Of a stretch of DNA of 64,000 bases, positions 33,155 through 41,968 are shown in pieces. The DNA lies in the NCBI RefSeq assembly GCF_902706605.1, contig NZ_CACSLH010000001.1:186001-250000 (forward strand), in the 5' to 3' direction. The position numbers and the translations under genes were made by a program. Each line of letters starts with the position of its first letter. The first letter of the stretch is position 1. Source of the DNA: Enterococcus sp. CSURQ0835. GTDB taxonomy: Bacteria; Bacillota; Bacilli; Lactobacillales; Enterococcaceae. The notes beneath the pieces were generated by a model that saw only the letters and a program-made list of their open reading frames with translations, did not search any database and had not been told where the DNA came from.

Positions 33155-34463
33155 GTTGTTTTACCTCCTTTTGTCCGGCTACGATATGTTCAGCCAAATG
33201 ACGACGCGCCGGACAGACTGTCGTACAACAACCGCAATTGATACACGCGGCGACTCGTAACTTTTGTAACCGGGTATGATCGTTTTTCAAAGCGGCTTTT
33301 TCTAACCACAACGGTAATAATCTCATGGGACAGACCGCCACACACCGCGCACATTTGATACAAGGTTTAGGAGTGCGATCTTGGTCATGGGCCTTATTGA
33401 TCACGATCAAGCCATTCGCCGCTTTAGTTAAACTAGCATGCAACGTATCGATACTTTTCCCCATCATAAATCCACCAACGATCACTCGGCTTAGCTGGCC
33501 TTCCACTCCACCGCACGCCGCAATCAATTCCTCAGCAGTCGTTCCAAGGGGAAATAAAATATTTTGCGGCATTTTGACATCTCCCACGACTGAACAGATC
33601 CGGTGACTCAGCGCTCGATCCAAATGCAACGCATCATAGACCGCTACTGTCGTCGCCACGTTAATCATCAAGATCCCTAAGTCCCTAGCCGATGCTCCTA
33701 GTGGCAATTCTTTGCCTGTAACGGCTTTGATCAGCATCTCGCTAGCTCCTTGCGGATAAACTGATGGCACTTCGACCACCGTCAAGCGCGGTTCAGCTTG
33801 CGCAAACACTCGCATCACGGCTAGCGCTTCTTGCTTATCGGATTCAATCGCCAAAACACCGCGCTTTGCCGCCACTGCAGCTAAAACTAATTGGATCCCA
33901 CCTAATAACTTTTCACCGTCATTGACCATCAGTGCTGCATCAGCCATCAAAAGCGGCTCGCATTCAGCACCGTTAAAAATACACCACTCGACTTGTTCAG
34001 CCGGATCTAATTTCACATGACTAGGAAACGTCGCACCACCTAAACCGACTACGCCAGCCGCGCTGACTTGGGCTAAGATCGTTTCCCGGTCAAACGTTTC
34101 CGGTACTGTTTGCTCAGCCAGCTGATCGTGGAAATCATTTTCGATCACGACACACGTTAAAGCTTCCCCTTGGCCTTGATCACGCTTTTCGATCGCACGA
34201 ACGGTTCCCGAAACACTCGCATGGACATGAGCACCTAGATTGTCACCGATATCTGCGATCTTTTGTCCTAGCAACACGTGTTCACCTGGCGAGACCACCA
34301 CTTCCGCTGCATCACCGATATGTTGTTGGACGGGTAAATAAACTTTTTTCGGGGCGATTGTTCGAACGTTTTTATAATCAGCTAATCCTTTTAACGCTAA
34401 GGGAGTCTCGTGAAAATCAATCCCTCCATTAAATGTTTTTTTCATCTCCTCTGATCCCTTCAT
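33144..34463 (-). CDS. rnfC: RnfC-like NADH/ferredoxin electron-transport subunit
   Basis: A 439-residue RnfC homologue. The N-terminal barrel-sandwich domain begins GGIDFHETPLALKG; the FMN/NADH-binding core contains GLGGATFPSHVKL (near residue 150) and FNGAECEPLL. The C-terminus has two 4Fe-4S cysteine sets, CIKCARCVAVCP and CINCGCCTTVCP. It would oxidise NADH, or the reverse, with the RnfD-like subunit. Two starts are possible, ATG 34463 and ATG 34445; GAGGAG abuts the second, so the choice is open. First gene of the rnfC-rnfD unit. Confidence 0.87.
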   Translation of the reverse strand: MKGSEEMKKTFNGGIDFHETPLALKGLADYKNVRTIAPKKVYLPVQQHIGDAAEVVVSPGEHVLLGQKIADIGDNLGAHVHASVSGTVRAIEKRDQGQGEALTCVVIENDFHDQLAEQTVPETFDRETILAQVSAAGVVGLGGATFPSHVKLDPAEQVEWCIFNGAECEPLLMADAALMVNDGEKLLGGIQLVLAAVAAKRGVLAIESDKQEALAVMRVFAQAEPRLTVVEVPSVYPQGASEMLIKAVTGKELPLGASARDLGILMINVATTVAVYDALHLDRALSHRICSVVGDVKMPQNILFPLGTTAEELIAACGGVEGQLSRVIVGGFMMGKSIDTLHASLTKAANGLIVINKAHDQDRTPKPCIKCARCVAVCPMRLLPLWLEKAALKNDHTRLQKLRVAACINCGCCTTVCPARRHLAEHIVAGQKEVKQHAD

Positions 34464-34566
34464 TCTTCTTACTAAAAGTATAGCATGAAGTTATTTTTTG
34501 AGCGAAAAATAAGCCAATCCAATCACTTGCTTCCATCCAAAAACTTGCGCTTTCACGACGAATAAA

Positions 34567-34594
34567 AAAACGACCAGCTACACGCTAGTCGTTT
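34567..34594 (-). terminator. Terminator after the GyrI-like gene
   Basis: AACGACCAGC and GCTAGTCGTT form an imperfect stem; a T-run follows on the minus strand. Confidence 0.7.
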
Positions 34595-34601
34595 CAACCG
34601 C

Positions 34602-35090
34602 TTAACGGCGTTCTTCAATTGGAAAATACAATTCAACTTCATTTTCTGAAAAACTTGGTAAATAATGTTCTTGGACTGCGCCCGCTAACTCAACTTTTTC
34701 CAAATCAAAAATATCACCGAGCATCAGTTGCGTTGCTTGATCGATCTTATCCCCACTCGTTCGGATCGTCAAAAATTCTAGCGGCGGCATCTGCCATTTG
34801 ATCCAACCCGCTGGTGCGATGGCGTCCGGTTTGACTTGCACACCGGCTAAGTAGCGCCCTTCTTTTTGCCAAGGAGCCAGCCACTGATACTTATCGCTCA
34901 TCAAGCCCCATAAGTGAAGGTTTTCCATCTGGCTCGCGTCGATCAAATCAGCTAATTCTTCAAAATGTTGATTCAATTGATCCCACAGCAAAGGGACCCA
35001 TGAATCAGCTTCTGTTGCTTGCCCATTGCCTTCTTTACCGATCACCGTAAAGCCGGGGATCTGCTTTCGTTCTACACCTTTTAACTTCAC
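34602..35090 (-). CDS. GyrI-like / AraC effector-binding-type small-molecule binding protein
   Basis: A 162-residue stand-alone effector-binding domain. It begins VERKQIPGFTVIGKEG, has LWGLMSDK and a YLAGVQV strand, and ends with an ELYFPIEER motif, the pattern of GyrI-like (SbmC/Rob C-terminal) proteins. There is no DNA-binding domain. Members bind hydrophobic or cationic small molecules, and in some bacteria protect gyrase. The ligand is unknown. It is divergent from the YdcF-like gene. Confidence 0.7.
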   Translation of the reverse strand: MKLKGVERKQIPGFTVIGKEGNGQATEADSWVPLLWDQLNQHFEELADLIDASQMENLHLWGLMSDKYQWLAPWQKEGRYLAGVQVKPDAIAPAGWIKWQMPPLEFLTIRTSGDKIDQATQLMLGDIFDLEKVELAGAVQEHYLPSFSENEVELYFPIEERR

Positions 35091-35211
35091 ACGCCTCTCC
35101 TCCTCTTATTTTATTGTAATCGAATTCCCGTTGAAAACCAATTCATTATGCTTTTGACAGCGGAATTTTACGGCTTTTTGCTATACTAGAAACATGAAGG
35201 AGTTGTTTTTG

Positions 35212-36405
35212 ATGGAATGGAAACGCGATTTGATTTGGCTAGGAGTTTATTTAGTCATTTTTGCTTGGATCATCTTTAAAGAAAAAAAGCGGCCGGAATT
35301 TTTACGTCACAGCCTGTTGTGGACAGGAATCTTTTTTTTGAGTTATTCATTATATTTAGAGCTTGAGAACCGTTCATTTTACCTCGTCGTCCCGCTGTTA
35401 TTTTTGCTCTTATTTTGTCTGCTGTACTTTCGTAACAAAACCCGCTTGATCAATGGCTTTGTCTTCAATTTATTTTTGATCAGTCTACTCGTCTATTGGT
35501 CCGTCTTGTTCGTCCTCCAGCAATCGATCTTACTAGGCGGTGTGTTAGGGATCTTAGCCGTGCTGTTGATCTTGGCACTTGCGTTTGGCATCTACGGCTT
35601 GATCATTTTTTTGATCTGGAACAGCGTCCAAGTATTACGCCGCGAATCCCGCTCACTAGCCAATTTATTGACCTTGCTGTTGGCACTGGGATTGATCGCG
35701 CTTTTAGTCATCAATAGCTTAGGTCCCCAACTTTTTCCTAGTTGGCTAGTTGCCTTGCTCACGTTGCCATCGATTATTTTGTTTTATTTCGCGTTTGTCT
35801 TTTGGAACTTTTTATCGGTCTCACTTTTATATCAATTCAATTCACCGAAACTCGAACAAGATTTTATCATCGTTTTAGGCGCCGGCCTGATCGATGGCAA
35901 ACGGGTGACTCCGCTGTTAGCTAAACGAATCGAGCGGGCGATCACCTTTTATCACTTGCAAAAACAAGTCACACAAAAAGCGCCTAAACTTTTAATGTCT
36001 GGTGGTCAAGGTCCTGATGAAAAAATTTCCGAGGCTGCCGCGATGCGTAACTACGCAATCGAAAAAGGAATTCCCGAAACCGATATCGTGCTAGAAGCCA
36101 ATTCCACCACGACTTATGAAAATATGAAATTCAGTCGTGAGATCATCGTAAAAGAAGTGCCTGATTACCACGCGATCTTCAGTTCTAATAACTACCACAT
36201 TTTTCGCGCCGGCATCTTTGCCCATCAAGTCGGTTTAAAAGCCGATGGGATCGGTGCCAAAACAGCTTTTTACTATTTGCCGAATGCTTTTTTACGTGAA
36301 TTTGCGGCCGTGATCTTACTAAACAAAAAATTGCATTTCATCGTTTGCGGCGTACTGACTTTCTTTGTCGTCTTAACCGCTGTGTTACAACTGTTTATTC
36401 ACTAA
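35212..36405 (+). CDS. YdcF-like (DUF218) membrane protein
   Basis: A 397-residue protein with eight or so N-terminal membrane segments (residues 1-210) and a DUF218/YdcF domain after them. The domain has FIIVLGAGLIDGKRVTPLLAKRI (motifs IIVLGAGL and VTPLLAKRI, near residue 225), MSGGQGPDEKISEAAAM, and FSSNNYHIFRAG. YdcF-type proteins are implicated in envelope polysaccharide or vancomycin-resistance phenotypes, but function is unproven. I take the ATG at 35212, 9 nt after AAGGAG. An extended -10 TGCTATACT lies at 35179-35187, and the transcript start would be close to 35194. Confidence 0.82.
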   Translation: MEWKRDLIWLGVYLVIFAWIIFKEKKRPEFLRHSLLWTGIFFLSYSLYLELENRSFYLVVPLLFLLLFCLLYFRNKTRLINGFVFNLFLISLLVYWSVLFVLQQSILLGGVLGILAVLLILALAFGIYGLIIFLIWNSVQVLRRESRSLANLLTLLLALGLIALLVINSLGPQLFPSWLVALLTLPSIILFYFAFVFWNFLSVSLLYQFNSPKLEQDFIIVLGAGLIDGKRVTPLLAKRIERAITFYHLQKQVTQKAPKLLMSGGQGPDEKISEAAAMRNYAIEKGIPETDIVLEANSTTTYENMKFSREIIVKEVPDYHAIFSSNNYHIFRAGIFAHQVGLKADGIGAKTAFYYLPNAFLREFAAVILLNKKLHFIVCGVLTFFVVLTAVLQLFIH

Positions 36406-36441
36406 AAAACGAGCGATACAACTGAATCCAAAGCAAACAAA

Positions 36442-36473
36442 AAAACGATCGGCTACTAGGAGTCGATCGTTTT
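36442..36473. terminator. Bidirectional terminator
   Basis: AAACGATCG pairs with CGATCGTTT around a 14-nt loop between the convergent YdcF-like and HD-domain genes, with flanking A and T runs. Confidence 0.85.
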
Positions 36474-36475
36474 GT

Positions 36476-36973
36476 TTAGATAAATTCTTTTTTCAAGCGT
36501 TGTTTGTACGCGTGCCACTTAGCAGTGTAAGGCATTGCTGCTTCTTTGATCGCGCAATACTTATCCACCATCGTTACGATATAACCTTCTTTGTACTTCG
36601 GTGGTGTGATCGTCGCACCCCACATATGTTTGATGATGATATCTTTTTCCAGCGGTGACAAATGCGTGATCTTTTCCGCATTTTTTACTGCGATCCGCGG
36701 ATGCATGTACGCATGACTGCCTTCATCAAATTTCGTCTCGCGCCAATCATAATAAAAAAGATCATGCAAAAGACCTGCCCGCGCCGTTGCTCGAGCGTCG
36801 CCAGAAACTTTTTTTGCGATTTTATAACTATTATAAGAAACACTGATCGAGTGTTCCAAACGAGTTGAATTCATATGTTGAGTGTAATTTGCTAATTTTT
36901 GAACTTCATCGGTAGCTAATAAATCCTCAATGTAAGACATATATTCTTGATCTTCACGCCATTTTTCTGTCAT
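36476..36973 (-). CDS. HD-domain phosphohydrolase family protein
   Basis: A 165-residue HD-domain protein. Metal-binding residues are visible in order: RLEHSISVSYNSYKIA (His near residue 40), GLLHDLFYYDW (HD pair near 68), a His-containing HAYMHPR and a late Asp in VTMVDKYCA. The layout is that of short HD hydrolases acting on nucleotides. Substrate is unknown. It is monocistronic. The 295 nt upstream (36974-37268) hold no gene that I can support, only the terminator of the next gene. Confidence 0.8.
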   Translation of the reverse strand: MTEKWREDQEYMSYIEDLLATDEVQKLANYTQHMNSTRLEHSISVSYNSYKIAKKVSGDARATARAGLLHDLFYYDWRETKFDEGSHAYMHPRIAVKNAEKITHLSPLEKDIIIKHMWGATITPPKYKEGYIVTMVDKYCAIKEAAMPYTAKWHAYKQRLKKEFI

Positions 36974-37226
36974 GGATAATTAGGCTCCTTTTTCTTTCGT
37001 TGAAAAAAGTATAGCACGGCTTTTGTGATTAAACTAGCTTACAGAAAAGCCGACCGGGAAGTTTAATACATCCTTAAACAGCGCTAACAAAACGTAATAA
37101 ATGTTTCATGTTTTTATAATTGTCTTTACGAATTGAGCAAAAAAGCGATCAGTGGTTTTTTCTCAGCTTATTTCCGAAGCGTACTAGTTCATACGGCTAG
37201 ACATCTTTAGACTTGGGATCATAAAA

Positions 37227-37270
37227 AGCAGCAAGTAAATTTTCAAAGCAAAAATTTACTGCCACTGCTT
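37227..37270 (-). terminator. Terminator overlapping the end of the TrmH-family gene
   Basis: AGTAAATTTT (37234-37243) pairs with AAAATTTACT (37251-37260), extended by AGCAG/CTGCT. Confidence 0.7.
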
Positions 37271-38030
37271 ATCGGTTCAACTGAAACAATAAGATTCCAG
37301 CCGCAACGGCCACATTCAACGATTCCGCTGCACCTTTGATCGGAATGTATAAATTTTGATCGGTCACCTTTAACAATTCTGGCTGCATCCCATTGCCTTC
37401 GTTGCCCATGATCAATGCAAAATCAGTTTGCGGTGCCACTTCAGAAAAGATGACAGCTGCTTGATCCAACGCGCTGCCGTAAACCGGCACGTCACTAGCT
37501 TTGAATTCTTCGATTACCTCAGCTAATTCACGGGAAATGATTGGCAGATGAAACTGACTGCCTTGCATGCTACGCAATGTTTTAGGGTTATACAGATCCA
37601 CCGTTCCACTACCTAAAATTACTCCGGTCAGTCCCGCCGCGTCTGCCGTGCGGATCATCGTCCCCAAATTACCTGGGTCTTGGATCGTATCCAATAACAA
37701 CCAACTTCCACTGGCTTTAAAGGCTGCTTCTGTCGGCAACTCGCACACTGCGATCATCCCTTGCGGCGTTTTTTCAGTCGCTAAAGTTTTCAACACTTCA
37801 TCGGTCACTAAATAATACTCTTCACCAAAAGTTTCCAACCATTCCTGCCACTCACTGACTCCCCGTGCACTGACAAACAGCGCCTGCAGTTTGCTACCGG
37901 CTTTGACTGCTTCTTCGATCAGATGGAAGCCTTCTAACAAATAGGCGCCGGCTTTGAGTCGATATTTTTTTTGCTGTAATTTTTTTGCTTCTTTGATCAC
38001 TTGATTTTTAACGGAAGAAATTTCTTTCAC
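37269..38030 (-). CDS. SpoU/TrmH-family RNA 2'-O-methyltransferase
   Basis: A 253-residue SPOUT methyltransferase. An N-terminal substrate-binding domain (about residues 1-95) precedes the knotted catalytic domain, with LDTIQDPGNLGTMIRTADAAG (motifs QDPGNLGTMIR and ADAAG, near 115), MGNEGNGMQ (near 208) and the AdoMet-binding YIPIKGAAESLNVAVAAGI (motif ESLNVAVAAGI). It probably methylates rRNA or tRNA; the target is not predictable. It lies divergently beside acyP and yidC2, a common order in Firmicutes. Confidence 0.9.
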   Translation of the reverse strand: MKEISSVKNQVIKEAKKLQQKKYRLKAGAYLLEGFHLIEEAVKAGSKLQALFVSARGVSEWQEWLETFGEEYYLVTDEVLKTLATEKTPQGMIAVCELPTEAAFKASGSWLLLDTIQDPGNLGTMIRTADAAGLTGVILGSGTVDLYNPKTLRSMQGSQFHLPIISRELAEVIEEFKASDVPVYGSALDQAAVIFSEVAPQTDFALIMGNEGNGMQPELLKVTDQNLYIPIKGAAESLNVAVAAGILLFQLNR

Positions 38031-38101
38031 CTGACTTCACCTCTTTGGCATTATATCATTTTTTCGGCTATCATTAAGAAAAGAGTGAGGGAGGATTTTT
38101 T

Positions 38102-38380
38102 ATGAAAGTAAGAATCAAGGCATCCGGTCGTGTGCAAGGCGTCGGCTTTCGTTATACCACAGTCCAATTAGCACAAGACGCCGGGATTTTTGGAACAGTC
38201 AAAAACGAAACTGATGGCAGTGTCACGATCGAAGCCGTGGGCGAAAAAGCGGCGATTGATCACTTCATCGCTGCTTTAAAAAAACAACCCCGCAATCCAT
38301 TTGCGCAGGTTCAGCACTTAGAAATCAACGAAGACGAGACGATCAAAGATTACACTTCATTTAATGTGATCTACTATTAA
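38102..38380 (+). CDS. acyP: Acylphosphatase
   Basis: A 92-residue enzyme that hydrolyses acyl phosphates such as acetyl phosphate. The signature GRVQGVGFRYTTVQLA (residues 9-24) contains the catalytic Arg, and the catalytic Asn is in GTVKNETDGSV (near residue 41). The ATG follows GGGAGGATTTTTT. It lies between the divergent TrmH-family gene and yidC2. Confidence 0.94.
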   Translation: MKVRIKASGRVQGVGFRYTTVQLAQDAGIFGTVKNETDGSVTIEAVGEKAAIDHFIAALKKQPRNPFAQVQHLEINEDETIKDYTSFNVIYY

Positions 38381-38484
38381 GAATTTGTGAACCTTCCTGC
38401 ATTTTTCTGAATTGGATTGAAAAGCCGTAGTATTTTTAGTATAGTATCTCTTGTGTGAATCCAATCAGAAAAGGAAGAAATCAA

Positions 38485-39435
38485 TTGAATAAATTAAAAA
38501 AATGGCTCTTAGGCTCAGGCCTATTGAGCATGATCATCTTTTTGTCCGGCTGTGTACCGCATAACAAAGATGGCAGCCCCGACACTAGCAGTTTTATGTA
38601 CCGCATCTTTGTAGTTCCATTAGAGAACTTTTTGCAATGGATGGTGCAAAACTTTGACTGGTCATACGGTTTGGCGATCATCGTCTTAACGATCATCGTG
38701 CGGATCATCATTATGCCACTTGGGATCCATCAATCAAAAAAATCATTGATCCAAACTGAAAAAATGGCCGCTATCAAGCCACAAATGGATGTCGTCCAAG
38801 CAAAAGTCAAAGCAGCTAAAACGCAAGCGGAACAGATGGAAGCCCAACAAGAAATGCAAGCTTTGTACAAAGAAAATGGTGTCAGTATGCTTGGTGGGGT
38901 CGGTTGTTTGCCCCTTCTGATCCAAATGCCGATCTTCTCTGCCTTGTATTACACCGCGCGCTTTTCTCACGGTATCCAAGGTTCGACTTTCTTAGGGATC
39001 GAACTGTCAAAACCTAGTTACATGCTGGTGATCTTTGTTGGTGTCGCCTACTTGCTTCAAGGCTACATCTCACTGATCGGTGTCCCTGAAGAGCAGAAAA
39101 AGACGATGCGTTCCATGATGATCGCTTCACCATTGATGATCGTCTTCATGTCGTTCACCTCACCAGCTGGGGTCGCGTTGTATTGGGTCGTCGGCGGGGT
39201 CTTCAGTTGTATCCAAACGTTCATCACAAACGTTATGATGCGACCACGGATCAAAGCGAAGATTCAAGCGGAACTAAAAAAGAATCCACCAAAACAAGTC
39301 GTGAAGCCTGTCGTCAAACAAGCTGAACCGATTAAAGAAAAACCAAAAAATATTCAAAATCCCGCAAAGAAAAATAACCGAAACACAGGGAAACAAACCG
39401 GACGCAATGCCGGAAAGCAACCTAATAAAAAATAA
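38485..39435 (+). CDS. yidC: Membrane protein insertase YidC/OxaA (lipoprotein form)
   Basis: Inserts and folds membrane proteins, with or without SecYEG. TTG 38485, 8 nt after AAGGAAG, gives 316 residues starting MNKLKKWLLGSG and a lipobox LSGC, so it is lipid-anchored as is usual in Gram-positives. Five membrane segments and the family motifs VGCLPLLIQMPIF and PAGVALYWVVGGVF are present. The positively charged Lys-rich C-terminal tail (after residue 270) is long, like YidC2, which can replace part of SRP function by binding ribosomes. A second yidC is expected elsewhere. Confidence 0.93.
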   Translation: MNKLKKWLLGSGLLSMIIFLSGCVPHNKDGSPDTSSFMYRIFVVPLENFLQWMVQNFDWSYGLAIIVLTIIVRIIIMPLGIHQSKKSLIQTEKMAAIKPQMDVVQAKVKAAKTQAEQMEAQQEMQALYKENGVSMLGGVGCLPLLIQMPIFSALYYTARFSHGIQGSTFLGIELSKPSYMLVIFVGVAYLLQGYISLIGVPEEQKKTMRSMMIASPLMIVFMSFTSPAGVALYWVVGGVFSCIQTFITNVMMRPRIKAKIQAELKKNPPKQVVKPVVKQAEPIKEKPKNIQNPAKKNNRNTGKQTGRNAGKQPNKK

Positions 39436-39447
39436 CATCGCACTTTC

Positions 39448-39478
39448 ATCCCACTCGAAGCTGAGTGGGATTTTTTTA
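39448..39478 (+). terminator. Terminator after yidC
   Basis: ATCCCACTC and GAGTGGGAT form a stem with a 6-nt loop followed by seven T. Confidence 0.9.
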
Positions 39479-39502
39479 TTTCTCCAACTTCCGCAACAAG
39501 CA

Positions 39503-39533
39503 AAAAACCAAACGCAGTTTGCATTTGGTTTTT
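39503..39533. terminator. Terminator of the 39545-40753 gene
   Basis: AAAAACCAAACGCA pairs with TGCATTTGGTTTTT around GTT, with one mismatch. Confidence 0.8.
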
Positions 39534-39544
39534 ACTTTAACTAT

Positions 39545-40753
39545 TTAGTTATTGCTGTCAGGTAAATTTTCTGCGCCTTCTTCATTTGTCGTGTATAATA
39601 TCGGCTTGTCAGTTTTAGCGGGTACTTTTTTCAAGCCATTGTCATTCAACAGATCAGGCAATGTTTTTGTGGCGAAGATCTCCACGATCGCATCGACTTG
39701 CGCTTGACTGTATGTTCCATCATCCGCACCTGCGATCGTCTTGCGCAGTAACGCCAGTGAAGTAGGATAAGATGCTTCCGCTCCAAATTTGAAATCGGTC
39801 GCAGCATATTGCGCGGCAACTAGTGCTTTCAAGTAGCCGACATACACCACTTTATCGTAAGCTGTTTTAGCAGCTGGCGTGTATGCATTGCTGGCTGCCG
39901 TGACTTGTTTGTTCGTAACCGCTGGATCCGTAATCAACTCACGTAATTTTACTAGTTCGGGCGTTGCTAAAAAGTTTTCAAACGAACGCTTGCCATAATC
40001 TTCTGCTTTTAACTCATCCACTTTGCGCAGCAAGTTTTTTAATTCACCGATCTTCGCTAACTGTTCAAAGGCAGCCGACAATTCTTTAGCTGAAGCATCG
40101 ACTTGGGCTTGTGTCGCGTTTTGATCTGCTAAGACAGCTTCCGCTTTTTTCAAGACGACTTGATAGGCTTTCAATGAATCCGCACCATACTCTTCAGGGT
40201 CCATCTGTTGGCCAAAGCTGACTTGTTCTTGCAATGATTCTTTGTCCACACTATTTATTTTTCCTACAGCATAAAACGCTGTGCCTTCATCTTTCCAGCC
40301 TAAATCAACGATCGTTTTTTGTTCAGTCGAACTGATCGTAAAATTATGCGTCCCGCTTTGCGCGTTGGGATTGTATGCCCGATAGACGGGTTCACGATTT
40401 TGCTGGGTTTGATCGGCAGAATAAAAACTTTCTCCTTCACCTTTCCAACCTAGACGGATCAAATAATCATACTCGCCACGGTCAGAAGTATAATGATGAT
40501 CCCCAACATGTTCATTGTACAAACGATAGACAGCATCTCCTGTAGTCGGCGCTTGCCAACCGATCCCCTCATCATGCCAACCTTCTTGGATCAATAACTG
40601 TTTCTCGCCTAGATCTTCCGTGTAAAAATGTTCACCAGAATTCGGATTATATAACCGATACAAAGCAACAGATGACGCAGAAGCATCTTGTACTGCCATC
40701 ACAAAACTCAGCCCAATCATGGTACTCAAGCCTAACAAATAACTTTTTTTCAT
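39545..40753 (-). CDS. Secreted DUF5648-repeat protein with FIVAR-like helical tail (paralogue 1)
   Basis: A 402-residue exported protein. Signal peptide with cleavage after DASA near residue 27. Three DUF5648 units follow: RLYNPNSGEHFYT (near 33), RLYNEHVGDHHYT (near 80) and RAYNPNAQSGTHNFT (near 128), each closing with G-W-x-x-E-G. The rest is helical, with a FIVAR-like repeat around residues 185-240 (TQAQVDASAKELSAAFEQL core) and a second degenerate one. The end is acidic and has no LPXTG or other anchor. It keeps its own terminator. No function is known; cell-wall or glycan binding is suggested by the repeats. Confidence 0.75.
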   Translation of the reverse strand: MKKSYLLGLSTMIGLSFVMAVQDASASSVALYRLYNPNSGEHFYTEDLGEKQLLIQEGWHDEGIGWQAPTTGDAVYRLYNEHVGDHHYTSDRGEYDYLIRLGWKGEGESFYSADQTQQNREPVYRAYNPNAQSGTHNFTISSTEQKTIVDLGWKDEGTAFYAVGKINSVDKESLQEQVSFGQQMDPEEYGADSLKAYQVVLKKAEAVLADQNATQAQVDASAKELSAAFEQLAKIGELKNLLRKVDELKAEDYGKRSFENFLATPELVKLRELITDPAVTNKQVTAASNAYTPAAKTAYDKVVYVGYLKALVAAQYAATDFKFGAEASYPTSLALLRKTIAGADDGTYSQAQVDAIVEIFATKTLPDLLNDNGLKKVPAKTDKPILYTTNEEGAENLPDSNN

Positions 40754-40877
40754 CTTCTTACTCCTTATTAAAATAATCGTAAAAATTTCTTCTTATTAAT
40801 AAGTTACCATTCGCTAATCAGTTTTACAATAACATTTAATCAAAAAATAGTTTGGCTGTAAGCTTTGTTCGAAGTAC

Positions 40878-40911
40878 AAAAAAATCCCCCAGAATAAACT
40901 TCTGAGGAATC
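40878..40911 (-). terminator. Terminator of the 40917-41831 gene
   Basis: On the minus strand TTCCTCAG and CTGGGGGA form an imperfect stem followed by TTTTTTT. Confidence 0.75.
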
Positions 40912-40916
40912 AGAAT

Positions 40917-41831
40917 CTACGCTTGTGCTACAGCCGTCAACGCATCATAGAGTTTATTGGCGATCGCATCGACTTCGGCTTGTGTTGCATTCGTATCATT
41001 ATAGACAGCTTGCGCATCTGGCAAGAGCTTAACAGCAACTTGCCATTCAGGTTTTGCTGTGTAAGCAGAATTTTTACTGAAATCATTATAACGATCTAAA
41101 GCACCTTTTAAAGCAAATTTACTGGCTTGTTCGACTAACTTATTCATGTAGTCCGTTAATTCAGTTGTCATCTTTGCATAATCATCCTTGGTAGAATTAT
41201 CCGCCGTTAAGATTCGTTGTGCTTGAGTCAAGGCAACCGCAAAGCCTGCCCAAGAATCACTCGTATAATTATTTTCGTCTAAAGCTTTCGCTTCGTTGAT
41301 CACATTGGCTAATTTGTTTTTCGCTTGGTCCGCTACATAATCATTGCCGTAAAACGCAACGCCTTCATCAGTCCAACCATTTTTCGCTAAGAAAGTTTGT
41401 TCATTTTTATTCGCGGTAAAATTATGGCTGCCGATCTTCGCATTTTTATTATAGGCGCGGTAGATCTCTTGACGATTCTTCACACTCTTATCCGCCGAGT
41501 AAAAACTCTTGCCTTCACCTTTCCAACCCACTTTTTCCAAGAAATTATATTCGTCTTGGCTCATAGTGTAATGATGATCACCAGAGTTTGGATTGTACAA
41601 GCGATAGACTGTATCCCCTTTATCTGGTGTGAACCAGGCGATTCCTTCTTCATGCCAGCCAACACTAGCTAAGCCATCTTTTTCAGCCGCACTTTCCGTA
41701 TAAAAATGTTCGCCAGAATTAGGATTATACATCCGGTACAACAAATTCGAATCCGCTTGTGCTTCATGCGCACCCGCAAAAACAACTCCGGCTCCAAACA
41801 ACACACTTAAACCAATCAAACTTTTCTTCAT
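40917..41831 (-). CDS. Secreted DUF5648-repeat protein with FIVAR-like tail (paralogue 2)
   Basis: A 304-residue exported protein. The ATG at 41829-41831, behind GGAAGGAGCAGTTTG, gives a signal peptide cleaved near AQAD. Three DUF5648 units (RMYNPNSGEHFYT, RLYNPNSGDHHYT, RAYNKNAKIGSHNFT) are followed by two FIVAR-like helical repeats: one with NYTSDSWAGFAVALTQA near residue 190 and one with AYTAKPEWQVAVKLL near 250. The chain stops right after the second repeat, so it is the shortest of the array. No cell-wall anchor. Confidence 0.75.
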   Translation of the reverse strand: MKKSLIGLSVLFGAGVVFAGAHEAQADSNLLYRMYNPNSGEHFYTESAAEKDGLASVGWHEEGIAWFTPDKGDTVYRLYNPNSGDHHYTMSQDEYNFLEKVGWKGEGKSFYSADKSVKNRQEIYRAYNKNAKIGSHNFTANKNEQTFLAKNGWTDEGVAFYGNDYVADQAKNKLANVINEAKALDENNYTSDSWAGFAVALTQAQRILTADNSTKDDYAKMTTELTDYMNKLVEQASKFALKGALDRYNDFSKNSAYTAKPEWQVAVKLLPDAQAVYNDTNATQAEVDAIANKLYDALTAVAQA

Positions 41832-41915
41832 CAAACTGCTCCTTCCAAACTTTTCCGTCATTACTTCTATTTAAGCAAAAAAAATGAAAAGACGCAAACA
41901 ATTGCCTGAGAAAAC

Positions 41916-41949
41916 AAAAAACCAACCTCATCAAAATGAGATTGGTTTT
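41916..41949 (-). terminator. Terminator of the 41969-43465 gene
   Basis: AAACCAATCTCAT and ATGAGGTTGGTTT (minus strand) form a stem followed by a T-run. Confidence 0.85.
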
Positions 41950-41968
41950 GAAATTCAAATAAATTGAA

